Assembly (NCBI GenBank): GCA_031769625.1
Contig: JAUIMM010000890.1
Coordinates: forward strand, 836,001-900,000
Length of the DNA stretch: 64,000 nucleotides
Reading direction: 5' to 3'
Source: Taudactylus pleione
Lineage: Eukaryota > Chordata > Amphibia > Anura > Myobatrachidae
The notes under the pieces were generated by a model. It searched no databases, was not told the origin of the DNA, and saw nothing but the letters and a program-made list of their open reading frames with translations. The number at the start of each line of letters is the position of its first letter. Position 1 is the first letter of the stretch. Shown piece after piece: positions 1-10,240 of this stretch. Made by a program: the position numbers and the translations under genes.

Positions 1-55
1 AGGCAGCAGTGGGTGTCCCTATGATGGGCTGTGATTACACTGTACGGATATGAGG

Positions 56-110
56 AGGCAGCAGTGGGCGTCCCTATGCTGGGCTGTGCTTACACTGTAC
101 AGATATGAGA
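56..110 (+). repeat. Reference monomer (55 bp)
   Basis: This is a typical complete unit and the numbering used in the other entries: position 1 is base 56. Landmarks within it are the AGGCAGCAG head (1-9), GGGCGTCCC (11-19) holding CpG site 1 at 14-15, CTATGCTGGGCTGTG (19-33), the C/A variable base at 34, TACACTGTA (36-44), CpG site 2 at 45-46 (CA in this copy), and the GATATGAG tail, which contains a TGA at 51-53. Because 55 is 1 mod 3, the tail TGA visits each forward frame once every three monomers (165 bp). Confidence 0.95.
59..81. other. 23-bp imperfect dyad present in most monomers (example)
   Basis: Monomer positions 4-26 form an interrupted inverted repeat. CAGCA (59-63) pairs with TGCTG (77-81), and GGG (66-68) pairs with CCC (72-74), with 2x2 mismatches between the two stems and a 3-base apex at 69-71. 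CpG site 1 lies at the apex, so its CG/TG/CA variation leaves both stems intact. The stems are retained in most monomers. Conservation may reflect function, for example protein binding or hairpin formation, or simply common descent; the sequence cannot separate these. Confidence 0.6.
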
Positions 111-1867
111 AGGCAGCAGTGGGTGTCCCTATGATGGGCTGTGATTACACTGTACGGATATGAGGAGGCAGCAGTGGGCGTCCCTATACTGGGCTGTGAA
201 TACACTGTACAGATATGAGAAGGCAGCAGTGGGTGTCCCTATGCTGGGCTGTGCTTACACTGTACGGATATGAGGAGGCAGCAGTGGGCGTCCCTATGCT
301 GGGCTGTGATTACACTGTACAGATATGAGGAGGCAGCAGTGGGTGTCCCTATGCTGGGCTGTGCTTACACTGTACAGATATGAGGAAGCAGCAGTGGGTC
401 CCTATGCTGGGCTGTACTTACACTGTACGGATATGAGAAGGCAGCAGTGGGCGTCCCTATGCTGGGCTGTGCTTACACTGTACATATATGAGGAGGCAGC
501 AGTGGGCGTCCCTATGCTGGGCTGTGCTTACACTGTACAGATATGAGGAGGCAGCAGTGGGTGTCCCTATGCTGGGCTGTGATTACACTGTACAGATATG
601 AGGAGGCAGCAGTGGGTGTCCCTATGCTGGGCTGTGATTACACTGTATGGATATGAGGAGGCAGCAGTGGTTGTCCCTATGCTGGGCTGTGATTACACTG
701 TACAGATATGAGGAGGCAGCAGTGGGTGTCCCTATGCTGGGCTGTGATTACACTGTATGGATATGAGGAGGCAGCAGTGGGTGTCCCTATGCTGGGCTGT
801 GATTACACTCTACGGATATGAGGAGGCAGCAGTAGGAGTCCCTATGCTGGGCTGTGCTTACACTGTACAGATATGAGAAGGCTGCAGTGGGTGTCCCTAT
901 GCTGGGCTGTGCTTACACTGTACGGATATGAGAAGGCAGCAGTGGGTGTCCCTATGCTGGGCTGTGCTTACACTGTACGGATATGAGAAGGCAGCAGGGG
1001 GCGTCCCTATGCTGGTCTGTGCTTACACTATACGGATATGAGAAGGCAGCAGTGGGTGTCCCTATACTGGGCTGTGCTTACACTGTACAGATATGAGAAG
1101 GCAGCAGTGGCGTCCCTATGCTGAGCTGTGATTACACTGTACGGATAAGAGGAGGGAGCAGTGGGCATCCCTATGCTGGGCTGTGCTTACACTGTACGGA
1201 TACGAGGAGGCAGCAGTGGGTGTCCCTATGCTGGGCTGTGCTTACACTGTACAGATATGAGAAGGCTGCAGTGGGTGTCCCTATGCTGGGCTGTGATTAC
1301 ACTGTACGTATATGAGGAGGCAGCAGTGGGTGTCCCTATGCTGGGCTGTGCTTACACTGTACGTATATGAGGAGGCAGCAGTGGGCGTCCCTATGCTGGG
1401 CTGTGATTACACTGTACGAATATGAGAGAGCAGCAGTGGGCGTCCCTATGCTGGGCTGTGATTACACTGTACTGATATGAGGAGGCAGCAGTAGACGTCC
1501 CTATGCTGGGCTGTGCTTACACTGTACGGATATGAGAAGGCAGCAGTGGGTGTCCCTATGCTGGGCTGTGATTACACTGTACGGATATGAGAAGGCAGTG
1601 GGGGGTGTCCCTATACTGGGCTGTGATTACACTGTACGGATATGAGGAGGCAGCAGTGGGTGTCCCTATGCTGGGCTGTGCTTACACTGTACAGATATGA
1701 GGAAGCAGCAGTGGGTGTCCCTATGCTGGGCTGTGATTACACTGTACAGATATGAGGAGGCAGCAGTAGGAGTCCCTATGCTGGGCTGTGATTACACTGT
1801 ACGGATATGAGGAGGCAGCAGTGGGTGTCCCTATGCTGGGCTGTGCTTACACTGTACAGATATGAGG

Positions 1868-2141
1868 AGGCAGCAGTGGGTGTCCCTATGATGGGCTGTG
1901 ATTACACTGTACGGATATGAGGAGGCAGCAGTGGGCGTCCCTATGCTGGGCTGTGCTTACACTGTACAGATATGAGAAGGCAGCAGTGGGTGTCCCTATG
2001 ATGGGCTGTGATTACACTGTACGGATATGAGGAGGCAGCAGTGGGCGTCCCTATACTGGGCTGTGAATACACTGTACAGATATGAGAAGGCAGCAGTGGG
2101 TGTCCCTATGCTGGGCTGTGCTTACACTGTACGGATATGAG
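1868..2141. repeat. Partial second copy of the 1,867-bp repeat
   Basis: Matches 1-274 exactly. It then departs at the monomer tail (GAGA here, GAGG at 271-275) and at the next CpG site (TG here, CG there). A tract of five monomers with identical rare variants in the same order is too specific for chance among variable units, so this is a block duplication. Confidence 0.8.
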
Positions 2142-4990
2142 AAGGCAGCAGTGGGTGTCCCTATGCTGGGCTGTGATTAAACTGTACGGATATGAGAAGG
2201 CAGCAGTGGGTGTCCCTATGCTGGGCTGTGATTACACTGTACAGATATGAGAAGGCAGCAGTGGGTGTCCCTATGCTGGGCTGTGATTACACTGTACGGA
2301 TATGAGGAGGCAGCAGTGGGCATCCCTATGTTGGGCTGTGCTTACACTGTACAGATATGAGGAGGCAGCAGTGGGTGTCCCTATGCTGGGCTGAGATTAC
2401 ACTGTACAGATATGAGGAGGCAGCCATGGGCGTCCCTATGTTGGGCTGTGCGTACACTGTACAGATATGAGGAGGCAGCAGTGGGTGTCCCTATGCTGGG
2501 CTGTGATTACACTGTATGGATATGAGATGGCAGCCATGGGCGTCCCTATGTTGGGCTGTGCTTACACGGTACAGATATGAGGAGGCAGCAGTGGGCGTCC
2601 CTATGCTGGGCTGTGCTTACACTGTACTGATATGAGGAAGCAGCAGTGGGTCCCTATGCTGGGCTGTGATTACACTGTACAGATATGAGAAGGCAGCAGT
2701 GGGCATCCCTATGCTGGGCTGTGATTACACTGTACGGATATGAGGAGGCAGCAGTGGGCGTCCCTATACTGGGCTGTGAATACACTGTACGGATATGAGA
2801 AGGCAGCAGTGGGTGTCCCTATGATGGGCTGTGATTACACTGTACAGATATGAGGAGGCAGCAGTGGGCGTCCCTATGCTGGGCTGTGCTTACACTGTAT
2901 GGATATGAGGAGGCAGCAGTGGGCGTCCCTATACTGGGCTGTGAATACACTGTACGGATATGAGAAGGCAGCAGTGGGTGTCCCTATGATGGGCTGTGAT
3001 TACACTGTACGGATATGAGGAGGCAGCAGTGGGCGTCCCTATACTGGGCTGTGAATACACTGTACGGATATGAGAAGGCAGCAGTGGGTGTCCCTATGAT
3101 GGGCTGTGATTACACTGTACAGATATGAGGAGGCAGCAGTGGGCGTCCCTATGCTGGGCTGTGCTTACACTGTATGGATATGAGGAGGCAGCAGTGGGTG
3201 TCCCTATACTGGGCTGTGAATACACTGTACGGATATGAGAAGGCAGCAGTGGGTGTCCCTATGCTGGGCTGTGCTTACACTGTACATATATGAGGAGGCA
3301 GCAGTAGGTGTCCCTATGCTGGGCTGTGCTTACACTGTACAGATATGAGGAGGCAGCAGTGGGTGTCCCTATGCTGGGCTGTGCTTACACTGTATGGATA
3401 TGAGAATGCAGCAGTAGGTGTCCCTATGCTGGTCTGTGCTTACACTGTATGGATATGAGAAGGCAGCAGTGGGCGTCCCTATGCTGGGCTGTGATTACAC
3501 TGTACGGATATGAGAAGACAGGAGAGGGCGTCCCTATGCTGGGCTGTGCTTACACTGTACAGATATGAGGAGGCAGCAATGGGCGTCCCTATGCTGGGCT
3601 GTGATTACACTGTATGGATATGAGGAGGCAGCAGTGGGCATCCCTATGCTGGGCTGTGATTACACTGTATGGATATGAGGAGGCAGCAATGGGCGTCCCT
3701 ATGCTGGGCTGTGTTTACACTGTACGGATATGAGAAGGCAGCAGTGGGCGTCCCTATGCTGGGCTGTGATTACACTGTATGGATATGAGGAGGCAGCAGT
3801 GGGCATCCCTATGCTGGGCTGTGCATACACTGTATGGATATGAGAAGGCAGCAGTGGGCGTCCCTATGCTGGGCTGTGATTACACTGTACAGATATGAGA
3901 AGACAGGAGAGGGCGTCCCTATGCTGGGCTGTGCTTTCACTGTACAGATATGAGGAGGCAGCAATGGGCGTCCCAATGATGGGCTGTGATTACACTGTAC
4001 AGATATGAGAAGGCAGCAGTGGATGTCCCTTTGCTGGGCTCTGCTTACACTGTACAGATATGAGGAGGCAGCAGGGGGCGTCCCTATGCTGGGCTGTAAT
4101 TACACTCTACGTATATGAGGAGGCAGCAGTGGGCGTCCCTATGCTGGGCTCTGCTTACACTGTACAGATATGAGGAGGCAGCAGTGGGCGTCCCTATACT
4201 GGGCTGTGAATACACTGTACGGATATGAGGAGGCAGCAGTGGGCATCCCTATACTGGGCTATGAATACAATGTACGGATATGAGAAGGCAGCAGTGGGTG
4301 TCCCTATGATGGGCTGTGATTACACTGTACAGATATGAGGAGGCAGCAGTGGGCGTCCCTATGCTGGGCTGTGCTTACACTGTACGGATATGAGGAGGCA
4401 GCAGTGGGCGTCCCTATACTGGGCTGTGAATACACTGTACGGATATGAGAAGGCAGCAGTGGGCGTCCCTATGCTGGGCTGTGCTTACACTGTACGGATA
4501 TGAGAAGGCAGCAGTGGGCGTCCCTATGCTGGGCTGTGCTTACACTGTACAGATAAGAGGAGGCAGCAGTGGGCGTCCCTATACTGGGCTGTGAATACAC
4601 TGTACGGATATGAGGAGGCAGCAGTGGGTGTCCCTATGCTGGGCTGTGATTACACTGTACAGATATGAGAAGGCAGCAGTGGGTGTCCCTATGCTGGGCT
4701 GTGATTACACTGTACGGATATGAGAAGGCATCAGTGGGTGTCCCTATGCTGGGCTGTGATTACACTGTACGGATATGAGAAGGCAGCAGTGGGCGTCCCT
4801 ATGCTGGGCTGTGATTACACTGTACAGATATGAGAAGGCAGCAGTGGGTGTCCCTTTGCTGGGCTGTGATTACACTGTACAGATATGAGAAGGCAGCAGT
4901 GGGCGTCCCTATGCTGGGCTGTAATTACACTGTACAGATATGAGGAGGCAGCAGTGGGTGTCCCTATGCTGGGCTGTGATTACACTGTAC
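2142..4990. repeat. Monomer array with a local two- and three-monomer pattern
   Basis: About 52 monomers and no genes. A short cycle pairs a TATACTGGG/GTGAATAC monomer with a CTATGATGGG monomer; the ATGATGG variants sit at 2821, 2986, 3096 and 4306, spaced by whole monomers (165, 110, 1,210). The GAGAATGCAGCAGTAGG landmark followed by CTGGTCTGTG occurs at 3402 and recurs at 8625, 9890 and 29415. The purine-rich GAGAAGACAGGAGAGGG monomer occurs near 3511 and 3899. No larger repeat was resolved here. Confidence 0.8.
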
Positions 4991-5870
4991 GGATATGAGA
5001 AGGCAGCAGTGGGCGTCCCTATGCTGGGCTGTGATTACACTGTACAGATATGAGAAGGCAGCAGTGGGTGTCCCTATGCTGGTCTGTGCTTACACTGTAC
5101 TGATATGAGAAGGCAGCAGTGGGTGTCCCTATGCTGGGCTGTGCTTACACTGTACAGATATGAGGAGGCAGTAGTGGGCGTCCCTATGCTGGGCTGTGAT
5201 TACACTGTACGGATATGAGAAGGCAGCAGTGGGCGTCCCTATGCTGGGCTGTGCTTACACTGTACAGATATGAGAAGGCAGCAGTGGGTGTCCCTATACT
5301 GGGCTGTGATTACACTGTACGGATATGAGAAGGCAGCAGGGGGCGTCCCTATGCTGGGCTGTGCTTACACTGTACAGATATGAGAAGGCAGCAGTGGGTG
5401 TCCCTATGCTGGGCTGTGCTTACACTGTACGGATATGAGAAGGCAGCAGTGGGTGTCCCTATGTTGGGCTGTGTTTACACTGTACGGATATGAGAAGGCA
5501 GCAGTGGGTGTCCCTATGCTGGGCTGTGATTACACTGTACAGATATGAGAAGGCAGCAGTGGGTGTCCCTATGCTGGGCTGTGATTACACTGTACAGATA
5601 TGAGAAGGCAGCAGTGGGTGTCCCTATGCTGGGCTGTGATTACACTGTACGGATATGAGAAGGCAGCAGTGGGCGTCCCTATGCTGGGCTGTGATTACAC
5701 TGTACAGATATGAGAAGGCAGCAGTGGGCGTCCCTATGCTGGGCTGTGTTTACACTGTACGGATATGAGAAGGCAGCAGTGGGCGTCCCCATGCTGGGCT
5801 GTGATTACACTGTACAGATATGAGAAGGCAGCAGTGGGCGTCCCTATGCTGGGCTGTGATTACACTGTAC
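4991..5870. repeat. 880-bp repeat, copy 1 (16 monomers)
   Basis: The rare CTGGTCTGTG monomer followed by a TGTACTGATATG tail lies with its GGTCTGTG at 5081 and again at 5961, exactly 880 bases (16 x 55) apart. Flanking monomers match in order. A TGTTGGGCTGTGTTTAC monomer near 5462 is repeated near 6232, 770 bases on, so the second copy has lost two monomers in register. Confidence 0.75.
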
Positions 5871-6530
5871 GGATATGAGAAGGCAGCAGTGGGCGTCCCT
5901 ATGCTGGGCTGTGATTACACTGTACAGATATGAGAAGGCAGCAGTGGGTGTCCCTATGCTGGTCTGTGCTTACACTGTACTGATATGAGAAGGCAGCAGT
6001 GGGTGTCCCTATGCTGGGCTGTGATTACACTGTACGGATATGAGAAGGCAGCAGTGGGCGTCCCTATGCTGGGCTGTGATTACACTGTACAGATATGAGA
6101 AGGCAGCAGTGGGTGTCCCTATGCTGGGCTGTGATTACACTGTACGGATATGAGAAGGCAGCAGGGGGCGTCCCTATGCTGGGCTGTGCTTACACTGTAC
6201 GGATATGAGAAGGCAGCAGTGGGTGTCCCTATGTTGGGCTGTGTTTACACTGTACGGATATGAGAAGGCAGCAGTGGGTGTCCCTATGCTGGGCTGTGAT
6301 TACACTATACAGATATGAGAAGGCAGCAGTGGGTGTCCCTATGCTGGGCTGTGATTACACTGTACGGATATGAGAAGGCAGCAGTGGGCGTCCCTATGCT
6401 GGGCTGTGATTACACTGTACAGATATGAGAAGGCAGCAGTGGGCGTCCCTATGCTGGGCTGTGTTTACACTGTACGGATATGAGAAGGCAGCAGTGGGTG
6501 TCCCTATGCTGGGCTGTGATTACACTGTAC
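5871..6530. repeat. 880-bp repeat, copy 2 (two monomers shorter inside)
   Basis: The start aligns with 4991 onward. The spacing to copy 1 drops from 880 to 770 between the two landmarks, which is a loss of exactly two monomers. The right boundary is approximate, because monomers beyond about 6530 have no clear partner. Confidence 0.7.
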
Positions 6531-7223
6531 AGATATGAGGAGGCAACAGGGGGTGTCCCTATGCTGGGCTGTACTTACACTGTACAGATATGAGAAGGCA
6601 GCCGTGGGCGTCCCTATGCTGGGCTGTGATTACACTGTACGGATATGAGGAGGCAGCAGTGGGCATCCCTATGCTGGGCTGTGCTTACACTGTACAGATA
6701 TGAGGAGGCAGCAGTGGGTGTCCCTATGTTGGGCTGTGCTTACACTGTACAGATATGAGAAGGCAGCAGTGGCGTCCCTATGCTGGGCTGTGCTTACACT
6801 GTACGGATATGAGAAGGCAGCAGTGGGCGTCCCTATGCTGGGCTGTGATTACACTGTACAGATATGAGAAGGCAGCAGTGGGTGTCCCTATGCTGGGCTG
6901 TGCTTACACTGTACGGATATGAGAAGGCAGCAGGGGGTGTCCCTATGCTGGGCTGTGATTACACTGTACAGATATGAGGAGGCAGCCGTGGCGTCCCTAT
7001 ACTGGACTGTGCTTACACTGTACAGATATGAGAAGGCAGCAGTGGGCGTCCCTATGTTGGGCTGTGCTTACACTGTACGGATATGAGAAGGCAGCAGTGG
7101 GCGTCCCTATGCTGGACTGTGAATACACTGTACAGATATGAGGAGGCAGCAGTGGGTGTCCCTATGCTGGGCTGTGCTTACACTGTATGGATATGAGAAG
7201 GCAGCAGTGGGTGTCCCTATGCT
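6531..7223. repeat. Monomer array without a resolved higher-order pattern
   Basis: About 12-13 monomers with ordinary CG/TG/CA variation and two units of 54 or 53 bp (GTGGCGTCCC near 6770 and GCCGTGGCGTCCC near 6985). No gene or unique sequence was seen. Confidence 0.8.
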
Positions 7224-8290
7224 GGGCAGTGTGCTTATGTTGTACGGATATGAGGAGGGAGCAGAGGGTGTCCCTATGCTGGGCTGTGCTTACGCTTTAT
7301 GGATATGAGGAGGGAGCAGTGGGCGTCCGTATGCTGGGCTGTAATTACACTGTACAGATATGAGGAGGTAGCAGTGGACATCCCTATGCTGGGCTGTGAT
7401 TACACTGTATGGATATGAGAAGGCAGCAGTGGGCGTCCCTATGCTGGGCTGTGATTACACTGTACGGATATGAGGAGGCAGCAATGGGTGTCCCTATGCT
7501 GGGCTGTGCTTACACTGTACAGATATGAGAAGGCAGCAGTGGGTGTCCCTATGCTGGGCTGTAATTACACTGTACAGATATGAGGAGGTAGCAGTGGGCG
7601 TCCCTATGCTGGGCTGTGCTTACACTGTACGGATATGAGAAGGTAGCAGTGGGCGTCCCTATGCTGGGCTGTGCTTACACTGTACGGATATGAGAAGGTA
7701 GCAGTGGGCGTTCCTATTCTGGGCTGTGCTTACACTGTATGTATATGAGAAGGCAGCAGTGGCGTCCCTATGCTGGGCTGTGCTTACACTGTATGTATAT
7801 GAGGAGGCAGCAGTGGCGTCCCTATGCTGGGCTGTGCTTACACTGTATGGATATCAGGAGGCAGCAGTGGGTGTCCCTATGCTGGGCTGTGCTTACACTG
7901 TACGGATATGAGAAGGCAGCATTGGATGTCCCTATGCTGGGCTCTGCTTACACTGTACAGATATGAGGAGGCAGCAGTGGGTGTCCCTATGCTGAGCTGT
8001 GTTTACACTGTATGTATATGAAGAGGCAGCAGGGGGCGTCCCTATGCTGGGCTGTAATTACACTCTACGTATATGAGGAGGCAGCAGTGGGCGTCCCTAT
8101 GCTGGGCTCTGCTTACACTGTACGGATATGAGGAGGCAGCAGTGGGTGTCCCTATGCTGGGCTGTGCTTATGTTGTACGGATATGAGGAGGCAGCAGTGG
8201 GTGTCCCTATGCTGGGCTGTGCTTATGTTGTACGGATATGAGGAGGGAGCAGTGGGTGTCCCTATGCTGGGCTGTGCTTACGCTTTATGG
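7224..8290. repeat. Dispersed block T, copy 1
   Basis: The block opens with the unusual GGGCAGTGTGCTTATGTTG monomer. It then carries in order CTTACGCTTTATGG, GTCCGTATGCTGGG, a TATCAGG tail at 7852, CTGGGCTCTGCTTAC, CTGAGCTGTGTTTAC, GGCTGTAATTACACTC and two TTATGTTGTACGG monomers. The same order recurs at 18499-19455 and 54160-55170. Intervals between landmarks differ among copies, as expected from gain and loss of monomers. No gene is present. Confidence 0.8.
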
Positions 8291-8375
8291 ATATGAGGAG
8301 GGAGCAGTGGGCGTCCCTATGCTGGGCTGTGCTTACACTGTACGGATATGAGGAGGCAGCAGTGGGCATCCCTAT

Positions 8376-8700
8376 GTTGGGCTGTACTTACACTGTACAG
8401 ATATGAGGAGGCAGCAGTGGGCATCCCTATGCTGGGCTGTGATTACTCTGTATGGATATGAGGAGGCAGCAGTGGGCGTCCCTATGCTGGGGTGTGCTTA
8501 CACTGTACATATATGAGGAGGCAGCACTAGGTGTCCCTATGCTGGGCTGTGCTTACACTGTACAGATATGAGGAGGCAGCAGTGGGTGTCCCTATGCTGG
8601 GCTGTGCTTACACTGTATGGATATGAGAATGCAGCAGTAGGTGTCCCTATGCTGGTCTGTGCTTACACTGTATGGATATGAGAAGGCAGCAGTGGGCGTC
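8376..8700. repeat. Short block duplicated 1.16-1.27 kb downstream, copy 1
   Basis: The CTATGTTGGGCTGTACTT monomer, a GCTGGGGTGTGC monomer (8486) and GAGAATGCAGCAGTAGG (8625) recur in the same order at 9531, 9641 and 9890. The spacing is 1,155 bases (21 monomers) for the first two and 1,265 (23 monomers) for the third, so the second copy gained two monomers in register. Confidence 0.75.
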
Positions 8701-9530
8701 CCTATGCTGGGCTGTGATTACACTGTATGGATATGAGAAGACAGGAGAGGGCGTCCCTATGCTGGGCTGTGCTTACACTGTACAGATATGAGGAGGCAGC
8801 AATGGGCGTCCCAATGGTGGGCTGTGTTTACACTGTACGGATATGAGAAGGCAGCAGTGGGCGTCCCTATGCTGGGCTGTGATTACACTGTATGGATATG
8901 AGGAGGCAGCAGAGGGCATCCCTATGCTGGGCTGTGCATACACTGAACGGATATGAGAAGGCAGCAGTGGGCGTCCCTATACTGAGCTGTGCTTACACTG
9001 TACAGATATGAGAAGGCAGCAGTGGGCATCCCTATGCTGGGCTGTGTTTACACTGTACGGATATGAGAAGGCAGCAGTTGGTGTCCCTATGCTGGGCTGT
9101 GATTACACTGTACAGATATGAGAAGGCAGCAGTGGGCATCCCTATGCTGGGCAGTGCTTACACTTTACGGATATGAGGAGGCAGCAGTAGGCGTCCCTAT
9201 GCTGGGCTGTGATTACACTGTACAGATATGAGAAGGCAGCAGTGGGCGTCCCTATGCTGGGCTGTGCTTACACTGTACAGATATGAGAAGGCAGCAATGG
9301 GCGTCCCTATGCTGAGCTGTGTTTACACTGTATGTATATGAAGAGGCAGCAGGGGGCGTCCCTATGCTGGGCTCTGCTTACACTGTACGGATATGAGGAG
9401 GCAGCAGTGGGTGTCCCTATGCTGGGCTGTGCTTATGTTGTACGGATATGAGGAGGGAGCAGTGGGTGTCCCTATGCTGGGCTGTGCTTACACTGTATGG
9501 ATATGAGGAGGCAGCAGTGGGCATCCCTAT
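8701..9530. repeat. Monomer array between two copies of a duplicated block
   Basis: About 15 monomers and no gene. It includes one GAGAAGACAGGAGAGGG monomer near 8728, a TGAACGG variant near 8944, and part of a block T-like tract (CTGAGCTGTGTTTAC near 9314, TTATGTTGTACGG near 9434). Confidence 0.75.
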
Positions 9531-10240
9531 GTTGGGCTGTACTTACACTGTACAGATATGAGGAGGCAGCAGTGGGCATCCCTATGCTGGGCTGTGATTA
9601 CACTGTATGGATATGAGGAGGCAGCAGTGGGCGTCCCTATGCTGGGGTGTGCTTACACTGTACATATATGAGGAGGCAGCAGTGGGCGTCCCTATGCTGG
9701 GCTGTGATTACACTGTACGGATATGAGAAGGCAGCAGTGGGTGTCCCTATGCTGGGCTGTGATTACACTGTACAGATATGAGAAGGCAGCAGTAGGTGTC
9801 CCTATGCTGGGCTGTGCTTACACTGTACAGATATGAGGAGGCAGCAGTGGGTGTCCCTATGCTGGGCTGTGCTTACACTGTATGGATATGAGAATGCAGC
9901 AGTAGGTGTCCCTATGCTGGTCTGTGCTTACACTGTATGGATATGAGAAGGCAGGAGAGGGCGTCCCTATGCTGGGCTGTGCTTACACTGTACAGATATG
10001 AGGAGGCAGCAGTGGGCGTCCCAATGATGGGCTGTGTTTACACTGTACGGATAGGAGAAGGCAGCAGTGGGCGTCCCTATGCTGGACTGTGATTACACTG
10101 TACGGATAGGAGAAGGCAGCAGTGGGCGTCCCTATGCTGGGCTGTGATTACACTGTATGGATATGAGGAGGCAGCAGTGGGCATCCCTATGCTGGGCTGT
10201 GCTTACACTGTACAGATATGAGGAGGCAGCAGTGGGCGTC
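9531..10240. repeat. Block duplicated 19.5 kb downstream, copy 1
   Basis: Landmarks at 9531 (GTTGGGCTGTACTT), 9641 (GCTGGGGTGTGC) and 9890 (GAGAATGCAGCAG) match 29056, 29166 and 29415 at a constant 19,525 bases (355 monomers). A later landmark, the ATAGGAGAAG tail at 10051, matches 29631 at 19,580, one monomer more. The missing monomer is explained by a chimeric unit near 9945 (AGAAGGCAGGAGAGGG), which joins an ordinary head to the tail of the purine-rich unit. Confidence 0.8.

Larger units (their letters stand above)
1..1867. repeat. 1,867-bp higher-order repeat, first copy
   Basis: Bases 1-274 reappear without a difference at 1868-2141, including two monomers carrying the CTATGATGGG variant and one carrying TATACTGGG with GTGAATAC. 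The spacing is 34 monomers minus 3 bases. Two short units account for the shortfall: one near 395 lacking two bases (CAGTGGGTCCC) and one near 1106 lacking one (CAGTGGCGTCCC). The left boundary lies outside the window. No gene is present. Confidence 0.8.

Noticed and set aside
92..104. CTGTACAG 8-bp palindrome as a regulatory half-site pair
   Set aside because: It exists only in monomers where CpG site 2 has decayed to CA, so it is a by-product of mutation and not a conserved site.
3285..3300. Pumilio-type motif TGTACATA in some monomers
   Set aside because: Appears only where CpG site 2 reads CA and the next base is T; an 8-base match in so large a variable array is expected, and no transcript is shown.
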